This document shows, piece by piece, positions 41,180-50,251 of a stretch of 64,000 bases of DNA (positions are counted from its first letter, which is position 1; every line of letters starts with the position of its first letter). The stretch lies in assembly GCF_014174515.1 (NCBI RefSeq), contig NZ_JACJUG010000003.1, positions 233,959-297,958 on the forward strand, given 5' to 3'. A model generated the notes under the pieces. That model did no database searches, was not told the origin of the DNA, and saw only the letters and a program-made list of their open reading frames with translations. Both the position numbers and the translations under genes were made by a program. The stretch comes from Mitsuaria sp. WAJ17 (GTDB taxonomy: Bacteria > Pseudomonadota > Gammaproteobacteria > Burkholderiales > Burkholderiaceae_C).

Positions 41180-43690
41180 ATGACCGCCCACCCCCACGAC
41201 GCTCCCGGCACCGATTCCCTCGACGACCTCTTCGGCGACGCGCCCGCGCCACGCCCCGCCCTGGGGGCCGCCGAGGCCCAGAACGGCCTGCTCAAGGGCC
41301 TGAACCCGGAGCAGCTGGCCGCCGTGACCCTGGGGCAGGAGCCGGCCCTGATCCTGGCCGGCGCGGGCTCGGGCAAGACCCGGGTGCTGACCACCCGCAT
41401 CGCCTGGCTGCTGAGGCAGGGGCATGTGGGGCCCGGCGGCCTCATGGCCGTGACCTTCACCAACAAGGCGGCCAAGGAGATGAGCACCCGGTTGTCGGCC
41501 ATGCTGCCTTACAACGTGCGGGGCATGTGGATCGGCACCTTCCACGGCCTGTGCAACCGCTTCCTGCGCGCGCACTGGAAGCTGGCCGGCCTGCCGCAGG
41601 GCTTCCAGATCCTTGACGCCTCCGACACCGTCTCTGCCGTCAAGCGGGTGATCAAGGCCATGAACCTGGACGAGGAGCGCTTCGTGCCCAAGCAGGTCAG
41701 CTGGTTCATCGCCGGCGCCAAGGAGGACGGCCTGCGCCCCAAGGACATCGACCTGCGCGACGAGCAGACCCGCAAGCTGGCCGAGATCTACCAGGCCTAC
41801 GAGGACCAGTGCAAGCGCGAGGGCGTGGTCGATTTCGCTGAGCTGATGCTGCGCGCCTACGAGCTGATGCGCGACAACGCCGCCGTGCGCGAGCACTACC
41901 AGCACCGCTTCCAGTACTTGCTGGTCGATGAGTTCCAGGACACCAACAAGCTGCAGTACGCCTGGCTGAAGATGTTTGCGCCGCCGGGCCGCGGCCAGGG
42001 CGTGTTCGCGGTGGGCGACGACGACCAGAGCATCTACGCCTTCCGCGGCGCCCGCGTGGGCAATATGAGCGACTTCGAGCGCGAGTACCGCGTGCGCCGC
42101 GTGGTCAAGCTGGAGCAGAACTACCGCAGCTACGGCCACATCCTGGATGCCGCCAACGAGCTGATCAGCCGCAACAGCCACCGCCTGGGCAAGAACCTGC
42201 GCACCGAGATGGGCCCCGGCGAGCCGGTGCGCGTCAACGAAGCCGCCAGCGACTTCAACGAGGCCCAGTGGCTGCTGGAGGAGGCGCAGGCCCTGCACCG
42301 CCAGGGGCTGCCGCGCTCGGAGATCGCCATCCTGTACCGCAGCAATGCGCAGTCGCGGGTGATTGAGTCGGCGCTGTTCAATGCCGGCGTGCCCTATCGC
42401 GTGTACGGCGGTCTGCGCTTCTTCGAGCGTGCAGAAGTGAAGCACGCCCTGGCCTACCTGCGCCTGATCGAGAACGCCAACGACGACACCAGCTTCCTGC
42501 GCGTGGTGAACTTCCCGGCCCGCGGCATCGGTGCACGCACCCTGGAGCAACTGCAGGACGCAGCGCGCCAGAGCGGCCGCAGTCTCTACCAGAGCGTGGC
42601 GGCGGTGCCGGGCAAGGGCGGCAGCAACCTGGCCGCCTTCGTGAACCTCATCGAGTCCATGCGCAATCTGACGCAAGGCCTGACCCTGCGCGAGATCATC
42701 GAGCAGATGCTGGAGACCTCCGGCCTGGCCGAGTTCTACCGCACCGACAAGGACGGCGCCGAACGCCTGGAGAACCTGGACGAACTGATCAACGCCGCCG
42801 AGGCCTTCGTCACTCAGGAGGGCTTCGGCAAGGATGCCGTCGCGCTGCCGGTGGATGAACTGGGGGGATTCACGCCGGGACAGATCGCGGCCGGCGACCC
42901 GCCTGCCATCGCCGCGGTAAACCTCACGCCGGACGCCGAGACGGGCGAGATCGTCTCCCCCCTGGCCGCCTTCCTGACCCACGCCTCGCTGGAGGCGGGC
43001 GATAACCAGGCGCAGGCCGGCCAGGACGCCATCCAGCTGATGACGGTGCACTCGGCCAAGGGCCTGGAGTTTGACGCCGTCTTCATCACCGGCCTGGAGG
43101 AAGGCCTGTTCCCGCACGAGAACTCGCTGTCCGACGGCGACGGGCTCGAGGAGGAGCGCCGCCTGATGTACGTGGCCATCACCCGGGCCCGCCAGCGGCT
43201 CTACCTGAGTTTCAGCCAGACGCGCATGCTGCACGGCCAGACGCGCTACAACGTCAAGAGCCGCTTCCTGGACGAGCTGCCCGAGGCCTCGCTGAAGTGG
43301 CTCACGCCGCGCAACCAGGGCTTCGGCTCGGGCTTTGCGCGCGAGTACCAGCAGGCTTGGGAGCGGGGCTCGGGGCTGAAGTCCATGGTGGGCGCCGGCC
43401 GGGTCGAGCGGCAGGCACCGGCCTGGCAGCAGGAGCGCGAGGGCAAGGATGCGCCGTCCTTCGGTGGTGCCCCCGTCCCCAAGACCATGAAGCAGGCCGC
43501 CGCCGCCAAGGTGGGCGCCGAGCACGGTGGCCTGCGCGTGGGCAAGGCCGTCTTCCACAACAAGTTCGGCGAGGGTGTGCTGCTGACGCTGGAAGGAAGC
43601 GGCCCGGATGCGCGGGCGCAGGTCAACTTCGGGCGCCACGGCACCAAGTGGTTGGCGCTCTCGGTGGCGAAACTGACGCCGATCGACTGA
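41180..43690 (+). CDS. uvrD: UvrD/PcrA-type superfamily 1A DNA helicase
   Basis: An 836-residue 3'-5' helicase of excision and mismatch repair. Motifs in order: LNPEQLAAV (Q motif), LILAGAGSGKTRVLT (Walker A), VTFTNKAAKEM, LLVDEFQDTN (II), FAVGDDDQSIYAFRGA (III), VKLEQNYRS (IV), MTVHSAKGLEFDAVFITGLEEGLFP (V) and EERRLMYVAITRAR (VI). The C-terminal tail ends with a PcrA-type beta domain (GVLLTLEGSGPDARAQVNFGRHGTKWLAL). The approximately 20-residue N-terminal extension is poorly conserved. It is a single-gene unit. Confidence 0.96.
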   Translation: MTAHPHDAPGTDSLDDLFGDAPAPRPALGAAEAQNGLLKGLNPEQLAAVTLGQEPALILAGAGSGKTRVLTTRIAWLLRQGHVGPGGLMAVTFTNKAAKEMSTRLSAMLPYNVRGMWIGTFHGLCNRFLRAHWKLAGLPQGFQILDASDTVSAVKRVIKAMNLDEERFVPKQVSWFIAGAKEDGLRPKDIDLRDEQTRKLAEIYQAYEDQCKREGVVDFAELMLRAYELMRDNAAVREHYQHRFQYLLVDEFQDTNKLQYAWLKMFAPPGRGQGVFAVGDDDQSIYAFRGARVGNMSDFEREYRVRRVVKLEQNYRSYGHILDAANELISRNSHRLGKNLRTEMGPGEPVRVNEAASDFNEAQWLLEEAQALHRQGLPRSEIAILYRSNAQSRVIESALFNAGVPYRVYGGLRFFERAEVKHALAYLRLIENANDDTSFLRVVNFPARGIGARTLEQLQDAARQSGRSLYQSVAAVPGKGGSNLAAFVNLIESMRNLTQGLTLREIIEQMLETSGLAEFYRTDKDGAERLENLDELINAAEAFVTQEGFGKDAVALPVDELGGFTPGQIAAGDPPAIAAVNLTPDAETGEIVSPLAAFLTHASLEAGDNQAQAGQDAIQLMTVHSAKGLEFDAVFITGLEEGLFPHENSLSDGDGLEEERRLMYVAITRARQRLYLSFSQTRMLHGQTRYNVKSRFLDELPEASLKWLTPRNQGFGSGFAREYQQAWERGSGLKSMVGAGRVERQAPAWQQEREGKDAPSFGGAPVPKTMKQAAAAKVGAEHGGLRVGKAVFHNKFGEGVLLTLEGSGPDARAQVNFGRHGTKWLALSVAKLTPID

Positions 43691-43749
43691 TTCAGGGCTG
43701 GGCAGGAGCACGGGCCGGCCACCGCACGCTGCGCCCAGCAGAGAAAGGA

Positions 43750-43773
43750 AATGGCCGGATCACCCCGGCCATT
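43750..43773. terminator. Bidirectional hairpin between uvrD and the POT transporter gene
   Basis: AATGGCCGG (43750-43758) pairs perfectly with CCGGCCATT (43765-43773) across a 6-base loop, between two convergent genes. Neither side has a long U-run. Confidence 0.55.
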
Positions 43774-43797
43774 GCATTTCAGTCGCTGGCGCGGCGA

Positions 43798-45234
43798 TCA
43801 GGCCGTCACCGGCTTCGCATGCTCGTCGTCCAGCAGCTTGCCGAAGGCCAGCTTGATGAGCAGCAGCAGCACCGCCGCCGAGCCCACCAGGCCCGCGTGC
43901 AGGGCCCAGAAGCTGGGGCCGCTGATTTCGTCCAGCAGGCCGGCCAGCCAGCCCACGAAGGTGTTGCCCAGGAAGAGGTGCAGGTAGTAGCAACCGATCA
44001 TCAGCCCTTCCATGCGCTGGGGCGCCGTGCGCGAGTACAGGGCCAGGCCAACGGGCAGAATGTTGGCGAAGCCCAGGTTGTTCAGCAGGTTGTAGCCAAT
44101 GGTCCAGACCAGGCTGACGCGGCTGTGGTCCTGCTCGATCATGCCGGCGGCCAGCACGATCAGCAGCGGCGCCGTGCAGGCCAGGGCGGAACCCAGGGCC
44201 ATCTTGGTCAGCTCGTCCGGCTCGCGGCGGCGCTCGGCCCACCAGCGCCAGAAGGCGATGGAGCCCAGCATGGTCAGCAGGCTGGTCGTGGCATCCAGGG
44301 CCTGCAGCCAGGTCAGGGGTACGGACCAGCCGAAGAGCACCATGTCCATGTGCTTCTGTGCCCACAGCGGATAGGCGTTGTTGAACTGCTGGTTGCCCAC
44401 GATGGACAGCATCAGCACCGGGATCATGCACACCAGCAGGGCCAGGCGGCGCTTGTCGCGGCTGCTCATCGGTGCCTTGGGGGTGGCGTCCTGGGCCTTG
44501 GCCCGGCGCGGTTCCTCGGCCGGCAGGTAGCGCCGGCCGGCCAGGTAGACGATCAGGCCGATCAGCATGCCCACGCCCGCGGCGCCGAAGCCCCAGTGCC
44601 AGGCCACCTTCTCGCCCAGCGTGCCGCAGACCAGGGGCGAGGCGATCACCGCGATCTGCACCGCCAGCATGAAGATCTGGAAGGCGCTGGCACGGCGCTT
44701 GTCCTCGGGTTTGTAGAGCGAGCCGACCTGCGCGGCGATATTGCCCTTGAAGGCGCCCACGCCCACCAGCAGGCAGGCGATGGCCAGCAGGAAGCTGCGG
44801 TCGAAGGCCATCAGGAAGTGGCCCAGGGCCATCAGCGAGGCTCCGATCGTGATGGTGCGCGTGCGGCCCAGCCAGCGGTCGGCCACGATGCCGCCCAGCA
44901 GCGGCGTCAGGTAGACCAGGCCGGCGTAGAGACCGAAGACGATGGACGCCAGCTGCTGCGTCTTGCGCGGGCCGGTCACGGACTCGATCAGGGCACGCAG
45001 GCTGTCGATGCCGGCCACATTGCCGATGTTCTCGGGCAGGAACAGGTAGTTGCTGAGGTACAGCACCAGCAGGGCCTGCATGCCGTAGTAGGAGAAGCGC
45101 TCCCAGAACTCGCAGAAGGCCAGCCAGCCCAGGCCGACGGGGTGTCCGAGGAAGGCGCGGTCCAGGCGCTCGCCTGACGCTGGGAGGGGGGGGGCGCCGC
45201 TTGTGGCGGCATCGGAAGGAAGGACGGCAGACAT
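43798..45234 (-). CDS. POT-family proton-dependent oligopeptide transporter
   Basis: A 478-residue inner-membrane MFS protein with about 13-14 hydrophobic segments. The family signature is in TM1 (EFWERFSYYGMQALLVLYLSNYL; E-x2-ER-F-x-YYG). A second signature region, KGNIAAQVGSLYKPEDKRRASAFQIFM, carries the conserved GNIxxxxG pattern. It imports di- and tripeptides with protons. I used the ATG at 45234 (MSAVLPSD). The open sequence further upstream is GC-rich noise. Its start is 283 bases from phoX, which is transcribed in the opposite direction. Confidence 0.93.
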   Translation of the reverse strand: MSAVLPSDAATSGAPPLPASGERLDRAFLGHPVGLGWLAFCEFWERFSYYGMQALLVLYLSNYLFLPENIGNVAGIDSLRALIESVTGPRKTQQLASIVFGLYAGLVYLTPLLGGIVADRWLGRTRTITIGASLMALGHFLMAFDRSFLLAIACLLVGVGAFKGNIAAQVGSLYKPEDKRRASAFQIFMLAVQIAVIASPLVCGTLGEKVAWHWGFGAAGVGMLIGLIVYLAGRRYLPAEEPRRAKAQDATPKAPMSSRDKRRLALLVCMIPVLMLSIVGNQQFNNAYPLWAQKHMDMVLFGWSVPLTWLQALDATTSLLTMLGSIAFWRWWAERRREPDELTKMALGSALACTAPLLIVLAAGMIEQDHSRVSLVWTIGYNLLNNLGFANILPVGLALYSRTAPQRMEGLMIGCYYLHLFLGNTFVGWLAGLLDEISGPSFWALHAGLVGSAAVLLLLIKLAFGKLLDDEHAKPVTA

Positions 45235-45428
45235 GGCAGGCCTTGTCAGTGGATGAAGGGGGCTACTGCAAAAGGTCCGCCACTGTGGCTGAACTGGGGG
45301 TGAAGCGCCATCCAGGCTTCCCTGGATGACGATATGCGGAGACGAGGTACGAAATATGCAGGTTAGAGCGCGGCCGGCCCTGGCGGCGGCAGTGGCCAGG
45401 CCAGGCACAGGGCAGGGCGCCGCCGGCG

Positions 45429-45468
45429 CTGTCATGGATCTGTCGCAGGGCGGTCATGCGTGCTTCAT
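45429..45468 (+). promoter_or_regulatory. Tandem Pho boxes upstream of phoX
   Basis: Four 7-base repeats at strict 11-bp spacing: CTGTCAT (45429), CTGTCGC (45440), CGGTCAT (45451) and GCTTCAT (45462). The first pair matches the PhoB consensus at 13 of 14 half-site positions, taking CTGTCA[CT] for the second half. The second pair is weaker. They end 49 bases before the phoX start codon, a typical activator position. Confidence 0.75.
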
Positions 45469-45517
45469 GGCCCGCCGGGACACTCGGGGCGCTTTCAACC
45501 CGAGGGTATCCCGTCAA

Positions 45518-47776
45518 ATGAACAAGCAAGACCAGAACCAGCCTTCCTGGGCGGACGAAGAACACAACAGCAGCGCCAACCCAGACTTCCAGAGCGTCCT
45601 GGGGGCCCGCATGGCCCGGCGCTCCCTGCTGCGAGGGGCCCTGGGCGGCGTTTCCAGTGCCATGCTGGGAGGCTTCGCGCTCACCGCCTGCGGCAGCGGC
45701 GGTGATGACAACAGCCCCGCACCCGCTCCCGCACCCGTGCCCAAGCTGCAGAAGCTGGGCTTTTCCGCCGTGCCCAAGTCCACGGCAGACGCGGTCTCGG
45801 TGCCTGCGGGCTACACGGCCACCGTGCTGTTCGCCCTGGGCGATCCCCTGACCGCGGCCGCCACCGCCTACAAGAACGATGGCAGCGACGGTGACTTCGA
45901 CAATCGTGCAGGCGACCACCATGACGGCATGGAGTACCTGGGGCTGTCCGCCGATGGCAAGCCGGACCCCAAGTCCAGCGACCGCGCCCTGCTGGTGATG
46001 AACCACGAGGCCACCAGCCATGCCGGCAGCGAGCGCGCCTCGGCCTTCGTCCATGTCAACGGCGGCACGAACACGCTGCCGCGCCCCGCGGCCGAGACGG
46101 ATCGCGAGGTGCCGCTGCACGGCCTGTCGGTGGTGGAGATCCGCCGTGGCGGCGGCACCTTCTCCTACCTCAAGGACTCCAGCTTCAACCGCCGCATCAC
46201 CCCCTTGACGCCGGTGGTGCTGTCTGGCGCCGCCGCTGGCCATGCCTTGATGAAGACCCGCTACAGCAGCACCGGCGTGGCTGCTCGCGGCACGCTGAAC
46301 AACTGCGGCACCGGCCTCACCCCATGGGGCACGGTGCTGACGGGCGAGGAGAACTGGTCCGGCTACTTCTTCCGCTCCGCCACCGATGATGCCGCCCGCG
46401 GCAATGACAAGTCGGTGGCGGCCCTGAAGCGCTATGGCCGCAGCCAGGGGGCTGCCAGCCGCCATGGCTGGGAGACGTCCGGTGCTGACGACAAGTACCA
46501 GCGCTGGGACATCAGCAAGAAGGGCGCCTCTGCCGATGGCAGCGACGACTACCGCAACGAGATGAATACCTTCGGCTACCTGGTCGAGGTGGACGGCTAC
46601 AGCAAGACCGCCGCCGTGAAGAAGCGGACCAGCCTGGGCCGCTTTGCTCACGAGAGCGCGGCCTTCAGTGCGCTGGTGGTCGGCAAGCCGTTGGCGGTCT
46701 ACATGGGCGACGACTCGCGAGGCGAGTACATCTACAAGTGGGTGTCTGAGGCGGTCTGGTCTGCCGCGGATGCCAATCCCGCCGACCGCATCGCCACCGG
46801 CGACAAGTACCTGGACAAGGGCCGCCTCTACGTGGCGAAGTTCAATGCCGATGGTTCGGGCGAGTGGATCGAGCTGTCGATCAATAACGCCTTGATCAAG
46901 GCTGCCAGTGCCTATGCCTTCGCCGACCAGGCGGATGTGGTGGTCAACGCCCGCCTGGCCGCTGACGCCGTGGGCGCCACGAAGATGGACCGCCCTGAGT
47001 GGTGCGCGACCCATCCGACCAGCGGCGAGGTCTACTTCACGCTGACCAACAACAGCAACCGCAAGGTCGAACCCACCGGCTCGCAGATGGTCGTCGACGC
47101 TGCCAATCCTCGCTCCTACTCCGACAGCTACGCTGGCGGTGCCGCGGGATCGCCGGGCAATGTCAACGGGCACATCCTGCGCGTGGCCGAGACCGGCGGT
47201 GAGGCCGCGGCGACCAGCTTCAAGTGGGACGTCTACCTGTTCGCCGCTGAAGCCGAAGCCGATGCCAGCAAGGTCAATCTGTCGTCCCTGACCGCAGACC
47301 AGGACATGTCCAGCCCCGACGGCCTCTGGTTCAGCAAGGCCACCGGCATCTGCTGGATCCAGACCGATGACGGTGCCTACACGGACAAGACCAATTGCAT
47401 GATGCTGGCCGGCATTCCGGGCAAGGTGGGCGATGGCGCCAAGAAGACGCTGAGCTACACCCGCAAGGACGGCAGTGTGATGACGGTGGATACCTACATC
47501 GGCAAGGCGCCTACGGCCGATACGCTCAAGCGTTTCCTGGTGGGGCCGGTGGACTGCGAGTTGACGGGCTGCTGCGAGACGCCGGACGGCAAGGCCCTGT
47601 TCGTCAACATCCAGCATCCGGGCGAGACCATCAGTTCGGCCACGATCGGGAACCCTGATAAGTTCCTCAGCCACTGGCCCGGCAACGCGGGCTATGGTGC
47701 AGGCGGTGCCAAGGCACGCCCGCGCTCGGCGACGATCGTCATCACGAAGAGCGACGGCGGCGTCATCGGAAGCTGA
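45518..47776 (+). CDS. phoX: PhoX-family alkaline phosphatase
   Basis: A 752-residue exported phosphatase (DUF839/PhoX). The N-terminus has a twin-arginine signal (ARRSLLRGALGGVSSAMLGGFALTACG, RR at 34-35). The LTAC at 55-58 could also be a lipobox. Conserved features include the N-terminal LGFSAVPKSTADAVSVPAGY, ALLVMNHEA, CGTGLTPWGTVLTGEENW, and the late MDRPEW and SPDGLWFS segments. PhoX enzymes use calcium and iron to release phosphate from organic phosphates. The ATG at 45518 has GAGGG upstream. Pho boxes precede it, and a terminator follows. It is a single-gene unit. Confidence 0.94.
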   Translation: MNKQDQNQPSWADEEHNSSANPDFQSVLGARMARRSLLRGALGGVSSAMLGGFALTACGSGGDDNSPAPAPAPVPKLQKLGFSAVPKSTADAVSVPAGYTATVLFALGDPLTAAATAYKNDGSDGDFDNRAGDHHDGMEYLGLSADGKPDPKSSDRALLVMNHEATSHAGSERASAFVHVNGGTNTLPRPAAETDREVPLHGLSVVEIRRGGGTFSYLKDSSFNRRITPLTPVVLSGAAAGHALMKTRYSSTGVAARGTLNNCGTGLTPWGTVLTGEENWSGYFFRSATDDAARGNDKSVAALKRYGRSQGAASRHGWETSGADDKYQRWDISKKGASADGSDDYRNEMNTFGYLVEVDGYSKTAAVKKRTSLGRFAHESAAFSALVVGKPLAVYMGDDSRGEYIYKWVSEAVWSAADANPADRIATGDKYLDKGRLYVAKFNADGSGEWIELSINNALIKAASAYAFADQADVVVNARLAADAVGATKMDRPEWCATHPTSGEVYFTLTNNSNRKVEPTGSQMVVDAANPRSYSDSYAGGAAGSPGNVNGHILRVAETGGEAAATSFKWDVYLFAAEAEADASKVNLSSLTADQDMSSPDGLWFSKATGICWIQTDDGAYTDKTNCMMLAGIPGKVGDGAKKTLSYTRKDGSVMTVDTYIGKAPTADTLKRFLVGPVDCELTGCCETPDGKALFVNIQHPGETISSATIGNPDKFLSHWPGNAGYGAGGAKARPRSATIVITKSDGGVIGS

Positions 47777-47819
47777 GTCATGACGGTGCCGCTGAAGGCG
47801 GCATGACTCCCACTGAAAT

Positions 47820-47852
47820 GGGCCTGGTGCAGGGATGCGCCGGGCCCTTTTT
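47820..47852 (+). terminator. Intrinsic terminator after phoX
   Basis: A GGGCC/GGCCC stem with inner pairing (47820-47847) is followed by TTTTT. Another hairpin (GTCATG... GCCGC with GCGGC... CATGAC, about 47777-47807) comes first. Confidence 0.7.
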
Positions 47853-47916
47853 CATGGGTGACCCGCTGTCGATGCTCCCGCGCGGCCGGTGGCGCACGCG
47901 TGAGCCTCGCCCGCAC

Positions 47917-48777
47917 TCACGACTGTTGCGGAGGGTGGGCCAGCACGTCCTTGGGGGCGCCGAACATGAAGCAGTCCACGAAGGTGAAGTACAGCGAGGC
48001 GTAGAAGGCCGAGCCCAGTGCATACATCGCGACGATGCCCATCAGGGGCAGCAGGGCCTCCAGCCCCGCCAGCGCAAAGGCAGCGCTGAGCATGGCGCCG
48101 GCCAGGCTGGCGACGATCTGCACGCCCAGCCAGCCCAGCATGTAGACGGAGAAGGCGCCGCGGTTGCGCCACACGCCCAGGGTGCTGGAGAACAGCGCCT
48201 GCAGCGCGCCCTGGCCGCCCCAGTGCACCAGGGCGGGGGCATGCCAGTAGGGCGTGCTGATCAGGGCGATCCAGGCCAGGCGCAGCAGGAATCCGCTGAA
48301 CAGGGCGGGGTCGGGCGCGGGCAACTCGGCCGGCTGCTTGCCGCCGTCCTGGCTGGCCTTGGCCATGGCGTCCATGAACCTGTCCAAGGCCGTGCCGAAG
48401 GCGCCGCCGTCCAGCTGGTCCAGCAGCAGCAGGCCGCCTACGGTCAGGAGCGCGAAGCTGAAGCCCAGCACCAGTTGGGTCTTGCGCCGCTCGGCCGTCA
48501 GCTGCAGGGGCGCGATGAAGACGCTGGGCACGGGCCGCTTGCCCTGCAGCACCAGGTGCGAGGCCAGCATGAAGCCCAGGGAGAACAGCGGCATGGTGGC
48601 CAGCAGCAGGAAGCGCAGCGGCGCCGGCAGGGCCAGGGTCAGCAGGTTCAGCAGCATCAGCGCCGAGAACAGGCCCACCATGCCCAGCGGCGCGCGCTGC
48701 ACGATCTTGAAGCCATGGCGCACCCACAGCAGACCATTGGCCGGCGGGACGTTCTGCAGATGGAGGGTCAGGGCCAT
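47917..48777 (-). CDS. BPSS1780-type membrane protein
   Basis: A 286-residue protein with six to seven hydrophobic segments. The first part (LHLQNVPPANGLLWVRHGFKIVQRAPLGMVGLFSALMLL) is the conserved start of a betaproteobacterial family named after Burkholderia pseudomallei BPSS1780. The function is unknown. The start abuts the thrB stop (TGA followed directly by ATG), so the two are co-translated. This arrangement is common in the order. Confidence 0.85.
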   Translation of the reverse strand: MALTLHLQNVPPANGLLWVRHGFKIVQRAPLGMVGLFSALMLLNLLTLALPAPLRFLLLATMPLFSLGFMLASHLVLQGKRPVPSVFIAPLQLTAERRKTQLVLGFSFALLTVGGLLLLDQLDGGAFGTALDRFMDAMAKASQDGGKQPAELPAPDPALFSGFLLRLAWIALISTPYWHAPALVHWGGQGALQALFSSTLGVWRNRGAFSVYMLGWLGVQIVASLAGAMLSAAFALAGLEALLPLMGIVAMYALGSAFYASLYFTFVDCFMFGAPKDVLAHPPQQS

Positions 48778-49758
48778 TCAGCGTTCCTGAGGGACAAGGG
48801 CGTGCCAGGCGCGCGCCAGGCGCTCGCGCAGCACGCGCTCGAAGTGGGTGGGGTCGTGCGGCTTGAGCAGCGAGGCCTCGCGGGGCAGGTGGTAGTCCCA
48901 CAGGCGCGATACCCAGAAGCGCAGGGCCGCCGCTCGCAGCAGGGCCGGCATCAGGCGGTGCTCGGTGCCGCTCAGCGGGCGTTCGCGCTCGTAGGCCTGC
49001 ACGAAGGCCTGGGCGCGGGCCTCGTCGAGGCGGCCGGTGGCGAGGTCGATGCACCAGTCGTTGAGGCACACGGCGATGTCGAACAGGAAGGTATCGACCC
49101 CGGCGAAGTAAAAGTCGAAGAAGCCGCTGAGCTGCTCGCGGCCGGGCAGGCCTTCGAACATGACGTTGTCGCGGAAGAGGTCGGCGTGGATGGGGCCGCG
49201 CGGCAATTCGGCATAGCTCTGCGAGACCGCCAACTGCTGCTGGAAGGCCAGCTCGCTGGCGAGCAGCTCGGCCTGCTCGGGAGTCAGAAAGGGCAGGACC
49301 ACGGGCACGGTGTCACTCCACCAGGCCAGGCCGCGCAGATTGGGCTGGCTCAGGGGGAAGTCGCGGCCGGCCAGGTGCATGCGGGCCAGCATGGCGCCCA
49401 CCTGCGCGCAGTGGAACAGGTCCGGCGCCAGCTGGTGGCCGCCGCGCAGCTTGTTGACCACGGCGGCGGGCTTGCCCTGCACGCGGTGCAGGATCTCGCC
49501 GGCCTCGTCGGCCTGCGGGTCCGGCACGGGGATGCCGCAGCCCGCCAGGTGCTTCATCAGCCGCAGGTAGAAGGGCAGTTGCTGGAAGCTCAGGCGCTCG
49601 AAGATGGTCAGCACGTAGTCGCCGCGCTCGGTGCTGACGAAGTAGTTGGTGTTCTCGATGCCGGCCGTGATGCCGCGCAGGTCGGTGACGGTGCCCAGTT
49701 GCAGGCGGTCCATGAGGACCTGGGCCTGGGCGGCGGAGACTTGGGTGAAGACGGCCAT
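48778..49758 (-). CDS. thrB: Homoserine kinase (ThrB, APH-fold type)
   Basis: A 326-residue kinase of the aminoglycoside-phosphotransferase fold (ThrB2 type), used for threonine synthesis in many beta- and gammaproteobacteria. Visible motifs are GITAGIENTNYFVST, DYVLTIFER, the catalytic loop LPRGPIHADLFRDNVMF and FDFYFAGVDTFLFDIAVCLNDW (the metal-binding Asp). It follows the DUF2782 gene after 39 bases on the same strand and precedes the BPSS1780 gene without a gap. Confidence 0.94.
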   Translation of the reverse strand: MAVFTQVSAAQAQVLMDRLQLGTVTDLRGITAGIENTNYFVSTERGDYVLTIFERLSFQQLPFYLRLMKHLAGCGIPVPDPQADEAGEILHRVQGKPAAVVNKLRGGHQLAPDLFHCAQVGAMLARMHLAGRDFPLSQPNLRGLAWWSDTVPVVLPFLTPEQAELLASELAFQQQLAVSQSYAELPRGPIHADLFRDNVMFEGLPGREQLSGFFDFYFAGVDTFLFDIAVCLNDWCIDLATGRLDEARAQAFVQAYERERPLSGTEHRLMPALLRAAALRFWVSRLWDYHLPREASLLKPHDPTHFERVLRERLARAWHALVPQER

Positions 49759-49797
49759 GGCTGGAAGGCAGGGCGCGGCGCGGGCGGCGCCGGCGGG

Positions 49798-50166
49798 TCA
49801 GAAGCTGAACAGTCGCCAGACGCGCTGGCCGGCCCCGGCCTTGGCCGATGCGGCTCCGGGGCTCAGGTCGCGGCCGGGCTCGCCCAGCAGGATCTCGTAC
49901 TCCGGAGCCTTGCCCTTGGGCTTGACCTTGGCGCTGACCGTCTGGCCGCGCACGCGGAGTTCCTCGATGCGGATGCTGTCGTCTTCCAGCCGGATCTCCT
50001 GCACCGCGGGTTCGGGCGGGTCCTGGGGAAGGGGCGGGGCGGCCGGGGTTTCGGCCGCATGCGCCGCGGCGGCCAGGCAGGCGATCAGCCCGGTGGCCAG
50101 GGACAGGGCAGCCCGCGCCCGGGGCCGGGCCGGCAATGGCTGGTGGATTGGGGACGGGTTCTGCAT
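49798..50166 (-). CDS. DUF2782-family exported protein
   Basis: A 122-residue protein. It has a signal peptide (RAALSLATGLIACLAAAAHA, about residues 18-37), a proline-rich spacer, and a small C-terminal domain (IEELRVRGQTVSAKVKPKG and PEYEILLGE) that matches DUF2782. Such proteins are commonly encoded beside thrB and polA, as here, but no activity is known. It diverges from polA, with 85 bases between the starts. Confidence 0.87.
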   Translation of the reverse strand: MQNPSPIHQPLPARPRARAALSLATGLIACLAAAAHAAETPAAPPLPQDPPEPAVQEIRLEDDSIRIEELRVRGQTVSAKVKPKGKAPEYEILLGEPGRDLSPGAASAKAGAGQRVWRLFSF

Positions 50167-50251
50167 CCGGCGATTCTATGCGGCAGGATGCGGCGCCCCC
50201 CCACGAGCTGCTGACTGCATCGGGCCAAGCCTTGCGTGACAATGCGCCCCC

